Source: an uncultured Caldilineaceae bacterium (GTDB taxonomy: Bacteria > Chloroflexota > Anaerolineae > Caldilineales > Caldilineaceae). From it: 64,000 nt of DNA. The notes beneath the pieces are model-generated. The model was not told where the DNA came from. It saw nothing but the letters and a program-made list of their open reading frames with translations, and ran no database searches. Positions 1 to 7,948 of this stretch are shown here, piece after piece. The stretch's first letter is position 1, and the number at the start of each line of letters is the position of its first letter. The stretch spans positions 3,447,405 through 3,511,404 of the forward strand of contig OX638330.1 in assembly GCA_951812725.1 (NCBI GenBank), read 5' to 3'. The translations under genes were made by a program, and so were the position numbers.

Positions 1-12
1 ATGACACTCGGG

Positions 13-33
13 CTGAAGACCGGGCGTCTTCAG
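13..33. terminator. Short perfect hairpin at window start
   Basis: CTGAAGAC (13-20) and GTCTTCAG (26-33) form a perfect 8-bp stem with a 5-nt loop. No T-run follows, and the gene it might terminate lies outside the window. It could be a terminator of an upstream gene or a chance palindrome. Confidence 0.3.
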
Positions 34-177
34 TCTGCGATAGGTGGGGATTCTTGGGCAGCTGTCATGGAGGGCTATAATTGAAGGAGAGAAAGAGCTT
101 GAAGCGGATGAACGTGCGGGCTTTTTGGGCCGAGATTTTGAACGGGAGCAGACTTCACTATTGCGGGAGGATGAGAG

Positions 178-918
178 ATGACTATCAGGACTGAGGACAT
201 TCAGCGTCCGCCGCGGGCGTTGGTTGACGGATTGGCGGAAATTGGGACGGCGACAGCGAGCGGCGAACTGAGCCGCATGGGCATCAGTAACCCGCAGATT
301 CTGGGGCCGCGGCCTTGGACGCCGGGGAAAGTGGTCGCAGGGCCGGCGCTGACGCTGCAGTTCATGCCGAAGAGGGAGGACCTCTACAGCGTGGACGAGT
401 ACAACGACCCGGAGAAGCAGCTTCACCGCCATGTCCTTTACCATACGCAGCCTGGAGATATTGTGGTTGTAGACGCCAGGGCGAATATGGTGAGCGGCGT
501 CTTCGGCGAGATGATGCTGACCTACTTCCAGGGCAAGGGCGGCGTCGGCGTAGTGATCGACGGCTGCATCCGCGACTATCCCAAGGCACAGGAGTTAGAT
601 CTGGGGTTGTGGCTGCGGGGCGTGACACCGAACTTCCATACCCAGACGACCATTTTCCCGTTTGCGGTCAATGTGCCGGTGGCCTGCGGCGATGCGCTGG
701 TGATGCCGGGCGATGTGATCGTTGCTGACGACGACGGAGTGGTGGTCGTGCCGAGCGCGCTGGCGCCAGAGCTGCTGGAGAAGGCGGGCGAGCACGCAGA
801 ATGGGAGGAGTTCTCGCGGATGCGATTGGCCGAAGGCGGCGATTTGCGCAAATATTACCCGCTGCGAGAGGACGCCCGGGCAGAATACGAAGCCTGGCGA
901 GAGCAGCAGGAGGGCTGA
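178..918 (+). CDS. RraA-like / 4-hydroxy-4-methyl-2-oxoglutarate aldolase-type protein
   Basis: 246 residues, close to the usual RraA-like length plus a short tail. The family motifs are visible: GVFGEM (107-112), then DGCIRD (128-133), which carries the Arg and Asp that bind the oxo-acid and the divalent metal in HMG/CHA aldolases, then a GDVIVADDDGVVVVP strand (178-192). By family knowledge these are cytosolic lyases of pyruvate-type oxo-acids, or oxaloacetate decarboxylases. True RraA proteins that inhibit RNase E are shorter, so an aldolase or decarboxylase role is more likely here. The ATG follows a purine-rich GGGAGGATGAGAG stretch that serves as ribosome binding site. It is a lone gene on this strand; the next gene starts about 250 nt downstream, so its substrate cannot be read from context. 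Confidence 0.85.
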   Translation: MTIRTEDIQRPPRALVDGLAEIGTATASGELSRMGISNPQILGPRPWTPGKVVAGPALTLQFMPKREDLYSVDEYNDPEKQLHRHVLYHTQPGDIVVVDARANMVSGVFGEMMLTYFQGKGGVGVVIDGCIRDYPKAQELDLGLWLRGVTPNFHTQTTIFPFAVNVPVACGDALVMPGDVIVADDDGVVVVPSALAPELLEKAGEHAEWEEFSRMRLAEGGDLRKYYPLREDARAEYEAWREQQEG

Positions 919-1165
919 GCTGCAGTTTTTGGTAGTCAGTTTTTCTTAGTGAGCAGCTACGGAAGGTTGGTAGAGTTCGCGGAGATAGGTCATAGCTGAG
1001 ATTCGCAGGGGGTAGATTGGGGTTAGTCCGCGAAGCGCCCGAAGTTTCGCGAGAGAACGTGACACGTGGGCCTGGTCAGCGAATTTAGGCGTGTAGAGAA
1101 CCTGTCGTCATGTGGTATGATCCTGCTGTCGCTAAAACATTCAGAAAGAGCTTGGTTTCGTTACT

Positions 1166-1678
1166 GTGTCTTCCTTCGCCGAATCCAAGAGAAAACCCGG
1201 CAGTGAGTGGTTGAAGAACCGACCGCGCCTGTTGGAAGGGATATACGCGGGCTCGAAGTCGGCGTTGCAGTTGCTCTACCCGGTGTTGAAGCGGATTCTG
1301 CCGGCAAGGTGGATGGACGGCATTTTCGTTTGGAGCGAAGAGGTTTCCAAGGGCTATCTTTTCAACTGCCAGATGTGCGGGCAGTGTATTCTGCACAGCA
1401 CGGGCATGACTTGCCCGATGAATTGCCCAAAGAACCTGCGAAACGGACCTTGCGGGGGCGTGCGCCAGAACGGGCATTGCGAAGTGATCCCGGAGATGCC
1501 GTGTGTGTGGGTGCAGGCATGGCAGCGGGACGCGCAGATGGGGCGCTACCGCGGCGAGATCCAGTTGCTGCAACCACCGGTGAACCGCTCCTTGCAGAAC
1601 AGCAGCGCGTGGCTGAATTTGTTGGAGGGCGTTGACGCGCAGCAGCCCTCCGGTTGGTCAACGATCGAGCTGGAGTAG
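1166..1678 (+). CDS. MetV-like, methylenetetrahydrofolate reductase C-terminal-domain protein
   Basis: 170 residues from a GTG start. The centre carries a dense cysteine cluster, with CQMCGQC around residue 70 and then further single cysteines (TCPMNCPKN, GPCGG, HCEV, MPCVW), as in the MTHFR C-terminal family (MetV of acetogens). In acetogens MetV pairs with MetF and carries iron-sulfur clusters or zinc. Here metF begins 100 nt downstream on the same strand, which supports a MetV/MetF complex reducing methylene-THF to methyl-THF. The metal type is an inference from the cysteine spacing only. The N-terminal 60 residues are basic and not recognised. Confidence 0.8.
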   Translation: MSSFAESKRKPGSEWLKNRPRLLEGIYAGSKSALQLLYPVLKRILPARWMDGIFVWSEEVSKGYLFNCQMCGQCILHSTGMTCPMNCPKNLRNGPCGGVRQNGHCEVIPEMPCVWVQAWQRDAQMGRYRGEIQLLQPPVNRSLQNSSAWLNLLEGVDAQQPSGWSTIELE

Positions 1679-1777
1679 GGTCGTTCAGCGTTGACCCGCG
1701 TGGTACGGCTCTTGCGAGCCGGGGCGCGTCATATAATCCTCAGAATTTGAGAACGTCCACCTCTCTGTCTCTCTCTC

Positions 1778-2749
1778 ATGGAAAATCCAGACCAGCATCC
1801 GACGGCTAGTGAAGGGGAATCGCCCGGTAGTGAATCTCGTCTGCTGCAGGTTTTGAAGGGCGGCCACTTCGCGGTGACGGCGGAGTTGAACGCGCCGGAT
1901 TCGGCGGATCCGAAGGATGTTTATGCCAATGTTTTGGCGCTGGGCGACGTCTGCGACGGCATCAATGCTACCGACGGGTCGGGCGCGAACTGCCACATGA
2001 GCAGTGTGGCCTGTTGCGCGTTGATGGCGCGGGCGGGCTATGAGCCGGTCCTGCAGGTAAGCTGCCGTGATCGGAACCGGATCGCGATCCAAGGCGACCT
2101 GCTGGGAGCGGCGGCGCTGGGTGTGCGCAATGTGCTTTGTCTGACCGGTGACGACGTGAGTGCGGGCGACCAGCCGGAGGCGCGGCGCGTATTTGACTTT
2201 GACGCGCTGCAACTGCTGCGCACGGCCCAGATCTTGCGGGACCAGGGGGTCTTTCTGAGCGGGCGCAAGCTGACGACGGCGCCTGACTTTTTTCTTGGCG
2301 CGGCGGCGAACCCGTTTGTACCGCCGCAGGATCTGCGCCACCTGCGGCTTGCCAAGAAGATCGAGGCGGGCGCGCAGTTTATCCAGACGCAGTACTGTTA
2401 CGACGTGCCGGTTTTCGAGGCGTTCATGCGGCGGGCGCGGGACATGGGGCTGCACGAACGGGTCTACATGCTTGTGGGCGTGGGGCCGTTGCGCTCAGAG
2501 CGGGCGGCGGAGTTCATGCGCAGCCGGGTGCCGGGCGTGCATATTCCCGATGCGGTTGTGGACAGGTTGGCGAAGACGCCGCGGAAAAGTAAGCGGGCGG
2601 AGGGCATCCAGATCTGCGTGGAGATCATCGAGGAGGTGAAGCAGATCGAAGGCGTGCATGGTGTTCACATCATGGCATACCGGCAGGAGGAGACGGTGCC
2701 GGAGATTGTGGAGCGCGCGGGGATATTGCGGTCGCGGCCTGAGGAATAA
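1778..2749 (+). CDS. metF: Methylenetetrahydrofolate reductase
   Basis: 323 residues, a TIM-barrel flavoprotein of the MetF family (about 290-310 usual) with a low-complexity 20-residue N-terminal extension. Recognisable elements are FAVTAELNAP with the catalytic-type Glu at 36, the NATDGSGANCHMSS stretch, VLCLTGDD (about 125), and AGAQFIQTQYCYDV near 210, which matches the family substrate and flavin pocket. It converts 5,10-methylene-THF to 5-methyl-THF for methionine synthesis. It lies 99 nt behind the MetV-like gene and ahead of a strong intrinsic terminator, so the two form a likely bicistronic unit. The enzyme may take electrons through MetV rather than directly from NADH; this is inference. 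Confidence 0.92.
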   Translation: MENPDQHPTASEGESPGSESRLLQVLKGGHFAVTAELNAPDSADPKDVYANVLALGDVCDGINATDGSGANCHMSSVACCALMARAGYEPVLQVSCRDRNRIAIQGDLLGAAALGVRNVLCLTGDDVSAGDQPEARRVFDFDALQLLRTAQILRDQGVFLSGRKLTTAPDFFLGAAANPFVPPQDLRHLRLAKKIEAGAQFIQTQYCYDVPVFEAFMRRARDMGLHERVYMLVGVGPLRSERAAEFMRSRVPGVHIPDAVVDRLAKTPRKSKRAEGIQICVEIIEEVKQIEGVHGVHIMAYRQEETVPEIVERAGILRSRPEE

Positions 2750-2775
2750 CTTTTATGCTGTTTTCAAATGCGAAG

Positions 2776-2803
2776 AGCTACCGGTGCCGGTGGCTTTTTT
2801 TTT
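2776..2803 (+). terminator. Intrinsic terminator after metF
   Basis: AGCTACCGG (2776-2784) and CCGGTGGCT (2787-2795) pair over nine positions with one G-T wobble, and a run of nine T follows (2795-2803). It lies 27 nt after the metF stop and is a classic Rho-independent terminator. Confidence 0.88.
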
Positions 2804-3031
2804 GCGCGTGCCTGAAGCGGCAGCACACAGCTGGCATTACCATTAATCGTCCCCTCAGTTTTTCTTCCGAAAGCGACGGTAACTCCCATATGCGGGGCCA
2901 TGCCCTCCTCGTCCCCGTGAACGGCTCCTGTCTTTGAGCGGCTCGCTCCAGCCGTGTTCACGCATTCGCATTTTCGAAACACGGCTTGGTTGGGCGAAAT
3001 CCGGCGCGCAAGAGTGGTCGAAAAACCCTGC

Positions 3032-3061
3032 TTGACGGTTGTCGATTTTATAGAATATACT
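3032..3061 (+). promoter_or_regulatory. Sigma70-type promoter of the first ABC operon
   Basis: TTGACG (3032-3037), an 18-bp spacer, then TATACT (3056-3061): near-consensus -35 and -10 boxes. Transcription should start near 3068. The next gene on this strand is the binding lipoprotein at 3472, so the leader is about 400 nt and consists largely of the MITE copy inserted at 3075. Confidence 0.65.
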
Positions 3062-3074
3062 TAAAGAAGATTTG

Positions 3075-3374
3075 GTGACCACTAAGCCGCATACAGTGTG
3101 TATTGACCAACGCTTCATCTTCGCCGCCATTCGGGCTTTGTGATGGCGTAATCGGTTGGCAGCCGCCAGGTAGGTTTGGGCGCACTGTCGGCATGCCACA
3201 GTGGTGGAGAAGAACCTGCATGGTGGGTAGACAGAGGGGGGCGTTGCGGGGGCGCAGCCCCTGCACAAGGGAGGGCGCTTGCGCCCGACCGCCCATAGTA
3301 AAACAATGAGGAGCGATGGAACACCTTTGCCCGCCTCGTTCAGGGTTACGAATCATTTGCGGCTGAGTAGTAAC
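3075..3374. mobile_element. MITE-like element, copy A
   Basis: 300-bp non-coding element. Left terminal repeat GTGACCACTAAGCC and right GGCTGAGTAGTAAC pair at 11 of 14 positions. Flanks aagatttg (3067-3074) and tggatttg (3375-3382) match at 6 of 8 and look like an eroded 8-bp target duplication. The GC-rich core (about 3232-3292) is the reverse complement of the core in copies B, C and F. One core hairpin here reads GGGCGC-TT-GCGCCC instead of GGGCC-GAA-GGCCC, so both arms have changed together. It sits between the promoter at 3032 and the ABC binding-protein gene. Confidence 0.75.
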
Positions 3375-3471
3375 TGGATTTGAATGCTTTATTCTCTGTT
3401 CGGTTCTCCATTGAAGCTTTTTGCCTAGAGCAGCGCGCCACATAAGCCAACCTAGCTAAAGGGAGCGAACC

Positions 3472-5463
3472 ATGAAGAAGCACGTGATTACTCGACGCCA
3501 TTTCATCCGCCTGTCCAGCATGACCGCCCTGGGAAGCGTACTGGTCGCGTGCGGAGCGGCCGAAGCGCCTGCAGAGCCAGCTGCGGAAGCACCGGCAGAG
3601 GCGCCAGCAGCTGCTGAACTGCCGGCCGCAACTTCAGGTCAGTACAGCGAGAGCCCAACCAGCGCCGAGCTTGTCAGCGCCGGTGAACTGCCCCCGGTGG
3701 AGGAACGGTTGCCCGCGAATCCGCTGGTCTGGGCCGACTACGATGTAGTCGCAATGGAGAAGGAGCAGGGCAAATACGGCGGCACGGTCCGCATCGGCAA
3801 CGCAGGCGGCATTAACGGCCTCGCTACCTTCGGGCTGGCCCGCTACACCGCCGACGATACCCGCACATTCGTTGCCGACATGGCCGAAAGCTGGGAGGTA
3901 TCGGACGACGCCACCAGCTTCACTTTCCACCTGCGCGAAGGCCACAAGTGGTCGGACGGGACGCCTTTAACCGCCCACGACATGCAGTGGTACTACGATA
4001 ACGTCATCCACTCGGAATATCTCGATGCGCCGATGGGGTGGGCAGGGATGGAGACCACGACCGACAGAATCGTGGCGGTCGACGACTTCACCGTCCGCTT
4101 TGAGTTCGCCAACCCAAACTCCCTGTTCCTAGAACTGAGCCGCGGCGTTGCCGGGGGCGAAGCAGGTCTGTGGAGCCAATCGGCGCCGCACTATGTGCAG
4201 AAGTACCATCCCGACTACAACCGGATGGACAGTTACGAGGATCCCAAGGAGCAGTTCCAGAAGGAAGTACAGGATCGACTGCCATTCCAGATGACCATTC
4301 AGGATCCTGAGCGCCCGGTCCTCTGGGGCTGGAAGCCGCTTGAATACGCCGAGGGGCAGCTCGCCCGCCTCGACCGCAACCACTACTTCCACTGCGTAGA
4401 CCGTTGGGGTCAGCAGATGCCATATGTCGAAGTGATGGAGAATCTCCTGCTTGGCTCACGTGACAAGGATGTTATTTTGCTTAAACTCGTGGCCGGCGAG
4501 ACCCATTGGGAACGCCGTCTCGGCTCGGTTACAGACGTTCCTTTCCTCAATGAACAGGCGGGTGACACGCTCGACTTCATCTACACGATCAAGCCTGAGG
4601 GGGCCCAGCAGGGCATCTATTTCAGCGCACACGCCGACGATGCCAACATGGATGCCCTCCTCAAGCAGGCGGACTTCCGCCGCGCCCTATCTATCGCGGT
4701 CGATCGGGCCACCATCAATGAGACCGCCTACTTCGGCCTTGGTAAAATCGGTCACGGCTTCAGCCTGCCCGGCGTCTTTGATCCCGAGATCGATGGCAAG
4801 TGGGTCGAATTCAATCTCGATGCCGCATCACAGATGCTGGACGACCTGGGCCTTACGGAGAGGGACGACGAAGGCTTCCGCACGTATGAGAACGGCGAAA
4901 CCATGACCTTCATTCTCGGTTCCGCTCCTGGGTGGCATCCCGGCGCGCAGGAATCGGCGGAGATCGCCGCGGAGGGCTGGAACGAAATTGGACTGCGTAC
5001 CGTGGTCACAGTCGCGTCGCCCGGCGACATGATCGCCGAATGGAGAGAGGGCATTTCGCACGCATACGTCCGCTCCAGCATCGGCGGCGACGTCATGTTC
5101 GACCTCAAGCACAGCACCGGCCTGCGCTGGGGTGCGCCTTCCTACCGCTGGTGGGTGACAAGGGATTTGCCTGCAGATGAGGTGCAGGGCGTTGAACCGC
5201 CGGACGACCTGAAATACTTCCTCGAACTGGGAGACAAGATTCTCAGTGTCATCAGCGAGGAAGAGCGCGAAGCGTTGATCCACGAACGCCGCGTCTGGAT
5301 GGCCGATTCCTGCTGGTTCATCGGCATGGTGCAGACGGTGCCCCACGTTCTCGTCGCCAACAAGAAGCTGCGCGGCATTTGGGGCAGGGAAGAAGAGATT
5401 CCCTGGAAGCTCGGCGCGGGAGACGAGGAATTCTGGCCCCGTTCCTGGTTCTGGACTGAATAA
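3472..5463 (+). CDS. ABC transporter substrate-binding lipoprotein, family 5
   Basis: 663 residues. The N-terminus has a twin-arginine-like start (TRRHFIRLSS, 7-16), a hydrophobic stretch and a lipobox LVAC with the lipidated Cys at 27, followed by an Ala/Pro/Glu-rich linker to about residue 60. The rest matches the DppA/OppA (SBP family 5) fold, for example a WEVSDDATSFTFHLREGHKWSDGTPLTAHDM-like region near 140-170. It is long for the family (usually 500-600). It should capture a peptide or an oligosaccharide outside the membrane. The two dehydrogenases at the operon end favour a sugar-type ligand, which is inference. SD AAAGGGAG precedes the ATG. A perfect 16-bp hairpin separates it from the permeases. 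Confidence 0.9.
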   Translation: MKKHVITRRHFIRLSSMTALGSVLVACGAAEAPAEPAAEAPAEAPAAAELPAATSGQYSESPTSAELVSAGELPPVEERLPANPLVWADYDVVAMEKEQGKYGGTVRIGNAGGINGLATFGLARYTADDTRTFVADMAESWEVSDDATSFTFHLREGHKWSDGTPLTAHDMQWYYDNVIHSEYLDAPMGWAGMETTTDRIVAVDDFTVRFEFANPNSLFLELSRGVAGGEAGLWSQSAPHYVQKYHPDYNRMDSYEDPKEQFQKEVQDRLPFQMTIQDPERPVLWGWKPLEYAEGQLARLDRNHYFHCVDRWGQQMPYVEVMENLLLGSRDKDVILLKLVAGETHWERRLGSVTDVPFLNEQAGDTLDFIYTIKPEGAQQGIYFSAHADDANMDALLKQADFRRALSIAVDRATINETAYFGLGKIGHGFSLPGVFDPEIDGKWVEFNLDAASQMLDDLGLTERDDEGFRTYENGETMTFILGSAPGWHPGAQESAEIAAEGWNEIGLRTVVTVASPGDMIAEWREGISHAYVRSSIGGDVMFDLKHSTGLRWGAPSYRWWVTRDLPADEVQGVEPPDDLKYFLELGDKILSVISEEEREALIHERRVWMADSCWFIGMVQTVPHVLVANKKLRGIWGREEEIPWKLGAGDEEFWPRSWFWTE

Positions 5464-5530
5464 CAGTCGCTGCTCGTTGGCGGGTATCTCGTTCGCGGCT
5501 TATGGACAGTTTAGCATCATGTAGAATACG

Positions 5531-5585
5531 GAGCCTTTCACAGATCTTCACCTGTTGGACGCACCCGTTGATCTGTGAAAGGCTC
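5531..5585 (+). terminator. Perfect 16-bp hairpin between binding-protein and permease genes
   Basis: GAGCCTTTCACAGATC (5531-5546) and its exact reverse complement (5570-5585) enclose a 23-nt loop, and TTTCTT follows. It lies 68 nt after the binding-protein stop and 162 nt before the first permease. It probably works as a partial terminator or a 3' stabiliser of the upstream message, lowering permease expression. Confidence 0.75.
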
Positions 5586-5747
5586 TTTCTTGCTCGCTTG
5601 CGTAGTTCCGCCGTCATGGCACAGTTGGAAATTGGCTGGTGGGCGTCAGGTTCAGCACTTTGGGCCGCAAAACGCGTTTTGACGGCCATGCATCGTCGGT
5701 TATCTTGAATCACTGTCCCGCTACAAGCCATATATATTTGGCTTTCG

Positions 5748-6743
5748 ATGAAAACCTACATTTTGCAGCGTTTCATCCAGATGATCATCGTCATGTTGGT
5801 GGTCATGCTGGTCAGCTTCATCATCGTCGAACTCCCGCCCGGCGACTTCCTCACCACGCTGCGCGAGCAACTGACCGAGCAAAACGTCGACCCCAAAGTC
5901 ATTGACTCGACCGTGGAAATGTACCGGGCGCGCTACGGCCTTGGCGAAAATTGGGTCATTCGCTTTGGCAAGTGGGCCTGGTCGCTCATGAAGGGCGACA
6001 TGGGCTACTCCATGCAGCATAATCGTCCCGCCAGTGAACTCATGGGCGAGCGCCTGAGCCTGACCATGTGGATCAGCATCGCTACCCTGGTCTTCATGTT
6101 CATCGTCGCGGTTCCCATTGGCATGCTCTCCGCCATCAGACAGTATTCTGCCTGGGACCACTCCTTCACCTTCCTGGCGCTATTGGGTGTTTCCGTACCC
6201 AGTTTCATTACCGCGCTCGTATTTCTACTGCTATCCGTCACTTTGCTGGGCGCGACAACCGTTGCCGGCCTGTTTTCGCCCGAATATGTGACCGCTGAAT
6301 GGTCATGGGCCAAGTTCGTGGATATGCTCAAGCATGTCTGGATCATTCTGTTCATCGTCGGTCTGGGCGACACAGCCGGCACGATCCGCGTGATGCGCGC
6401 CCGCATGCTCGACACGCTTGGCGAGCCGTATATCGACACCGCCCGGATGAAAGGGCTGTCCAGCGCCAAGGTCTACTTTCGCCACGCCTTGCGCGTCGCC
6501 ATCAATCCGATCATCTCCAGCATCGGCATGCGGTTCCCACAGATCATCAGCGGCTCAACAATCGTCGCCATTGTCCTGACGCTGCCCTTGATCGGCCCGC
6601 TGTTGCTCGATTCACTTCTTGGCGAGGACGTCTACCTCGCCTGCAGCATACTCGTCGTCCTGACCCTGGCCCTCGTCATCGGCAACTTTCTCGCGGACCT
6701 CGCGCTGGCCTGGCTTGACCCGCGTATCCGTTTCGAAAGCTAG
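5748..6743 (+). CDS. ABC transporter permease, DppB/OppB type
   Basis: 331 residues with an N-terminal membrane helix (MLVVMLVSFIIVELPPGDF, about 17-35), a periplasmic segment, and five further predicted helices, as usual for DppB. The cytoplasmic EAA-type loop lies near 245-265 (RHALRVAINPIISSIGM). It forms the membrane channel with the next gene and is driven by the fused ATPase downstream. An 11-nt gap separates it from the next permease, so they are co-transcribed. The ATG follows TATTTGGCTTTCG with no clear Shine-Dalgarno, unlike the next gene. Confidence 0.92.
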   Translation: MKTYILQRFIQMIIVMLVVMLVSFIIVELPPGDFLTTLREQLTEQNVDPKVIDSTVEMYRARYGLGENWVIRFGKWAWSLMKGDMGYSMQHNRPASELMGERLSLTMWISIATLVFMFIVAVPIGMLSAIRQYSAWDHSFTFLALLGVSVPSFITALVFLLLSVTLLGATTVAGLFSPEYVTAEWSWAKFVDMLKHVWIILFIVGLGDTAGTIRVMRARMLDTLGEPYIDTARMKGLSSAKVYFRHALRVAINPIISSIGMRFPQIISGSTIVAIVLTLPLIGPLLLDSLLGEDVYLACSILVVLTLALVIGNFLADLALAWLDPRIRFES

Positions 6744-6755
6744 AAGGAGCGTTGT

Positions 6756-7904
6756 GTGGCGCTAGACACTGCGGAAAACGGCACGTCCCTTGAGACCGAA
6801 GTCGAGGCGGAAGAGCGCTTCGACGTAACCAAACAGGTCTCCTATGGCCGTCTCATCTACCTGCGGTTCCTGAGAAACCATGCTGCCGTCGTGGCGGCCT
6901 TCGCTCTTGTAATCATCTACCTCGTAACGTTGGTCTGTCCTTTCTTCGCTCCCTACGATCCCAACACGCGCTTCCTCGAAAAGGTCGCGCATCCGCCGCT
7001 GCTGCCAACATTTGTCGACGCTGAAGGCCAGTTCCACCTGCGGCCCTTCGTCTTCGCCACAGTGCAGTCACGCGACCCGAAAACGATGGAGCGGATGTAC
7101 ACGAAGGATACAGATCAGCGCTTTCCTTTGCGGTTATTCGTACGAGGAGACGAGTATACCTTCCTCTTTTGGGACAGCGACCTGCATCTATTCGGCGCGC
7201 AGGATTCGCCGGTCTTCCTCCTGGGCACCGACACGCAGGGCCGCGATCTCTTCTCCCGCATCCTTTTTGGTGGCCGCATCTCAACCACGGTGGGCCTGAT
7301 TGGCGTCGCCATCAGCCTCATTCTCGGTATCGTGATCGGTATGGCATCCGGCTACCTTGGCGGCGCGGTAGATGCCGTGATCCAGCGCGGCATCGAAGTA
7401 CTTCTTTCCTTCCCCAGCCTGCCCTTGTGGATGGCGCTTTCGCTCTCATTGCCGCGGCACTGGAGTTCAATTCGCATCTTCTTGCTCATCACCATCCTGC
7501 TTTCGATCGTTGGTTGGGGCGGCCTGGCCCGCGTGGTGCGCGGCATGACGCTCGCGGTCAAGTCTGAGGAATTCGTGCTCGCCTCCCGCATGGGCGGCGG
7601 CGGGACCTGGTGGATTCTGATCCGCCACATCCTGCCCACAAATCTGAGTTACGTGATCGTGGCGGCGACGCTTGCCGTGCCCGGCATTATCCTGGGCGAG
7701 ACTGCTTTGAGCTTTCTGGGCCTCGGCATTCAGCCCCCGATGATCAGTTGGGGCGTGCTGCTCCAGGACGCGCAGAAAGTCTCCTTTCTTTCGCAGATGC
7801 CCTGGCTGATCGCCCCGGCATTCTTTATTATGGCGACAGTCCTCGCCTTCAATTTCATCGGCGACGGCCTGCGCGACGCGCTTGACCCGTATTCCAATTT
7901 TTGA
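6756..7904 (+). CDS. ABC transporter permease, DppC/OppC type
   Basis: 382 residues from a GTG preceded by AAGGAG. It is longer than DppC (about 300) because of a periplasmic insertion of roughly 70 residues (about 85-155, rich in Phe, Arg and Asp) between the first helix and the LLGTDTQGRDLFSRILFG motif. The EAA loop is near 290-320 (RHILPTNLSYVIV, ending GETALSFLGLG). The partner is the DppB-type permease 12 nt upstream. The longer form is seen in family-5 systems with large binding proteins, which fits the 663-residue receptor in this operon. Confidence 0.92.
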   Translation: MALDTAENGTSLETEVEAEERFDVTKQVSYGRLIYLRFLRNHAAVVAAFALVIIYLVTLVCPFFAPYDPNTRFLEKVAHPPLLPTFVDAEGQFHLRPFVFATVQSRDPKTMERMYTKDTDQRFPLRLFVRGDEYTFLFWDSDLHLFGAQDSPVFLLGTDTQGRDLFSRILFGGRISTTVGLIGVAISLILGIVIGMASGYLGGAVDAVIQRGIEVLLSFPSLPLWMALSLSLPRHWSSIRIFLLITILLSIVGWGGLARVVRGMTLAVKSEEFVLASRMGGGGTWWILIRHILPTNLSYVIVAATLAVPGIILGETALSFLGLGIQPPMISWGVLLQDAQKVSFLSQMPWLIAPAFFIMATVLAFNFIGDGLRDALDPYSNF

Positions 7905-7948
7905 TTCGCAATTGTTTTCGACTGCACTAACATGCCGATTCCAAACTG

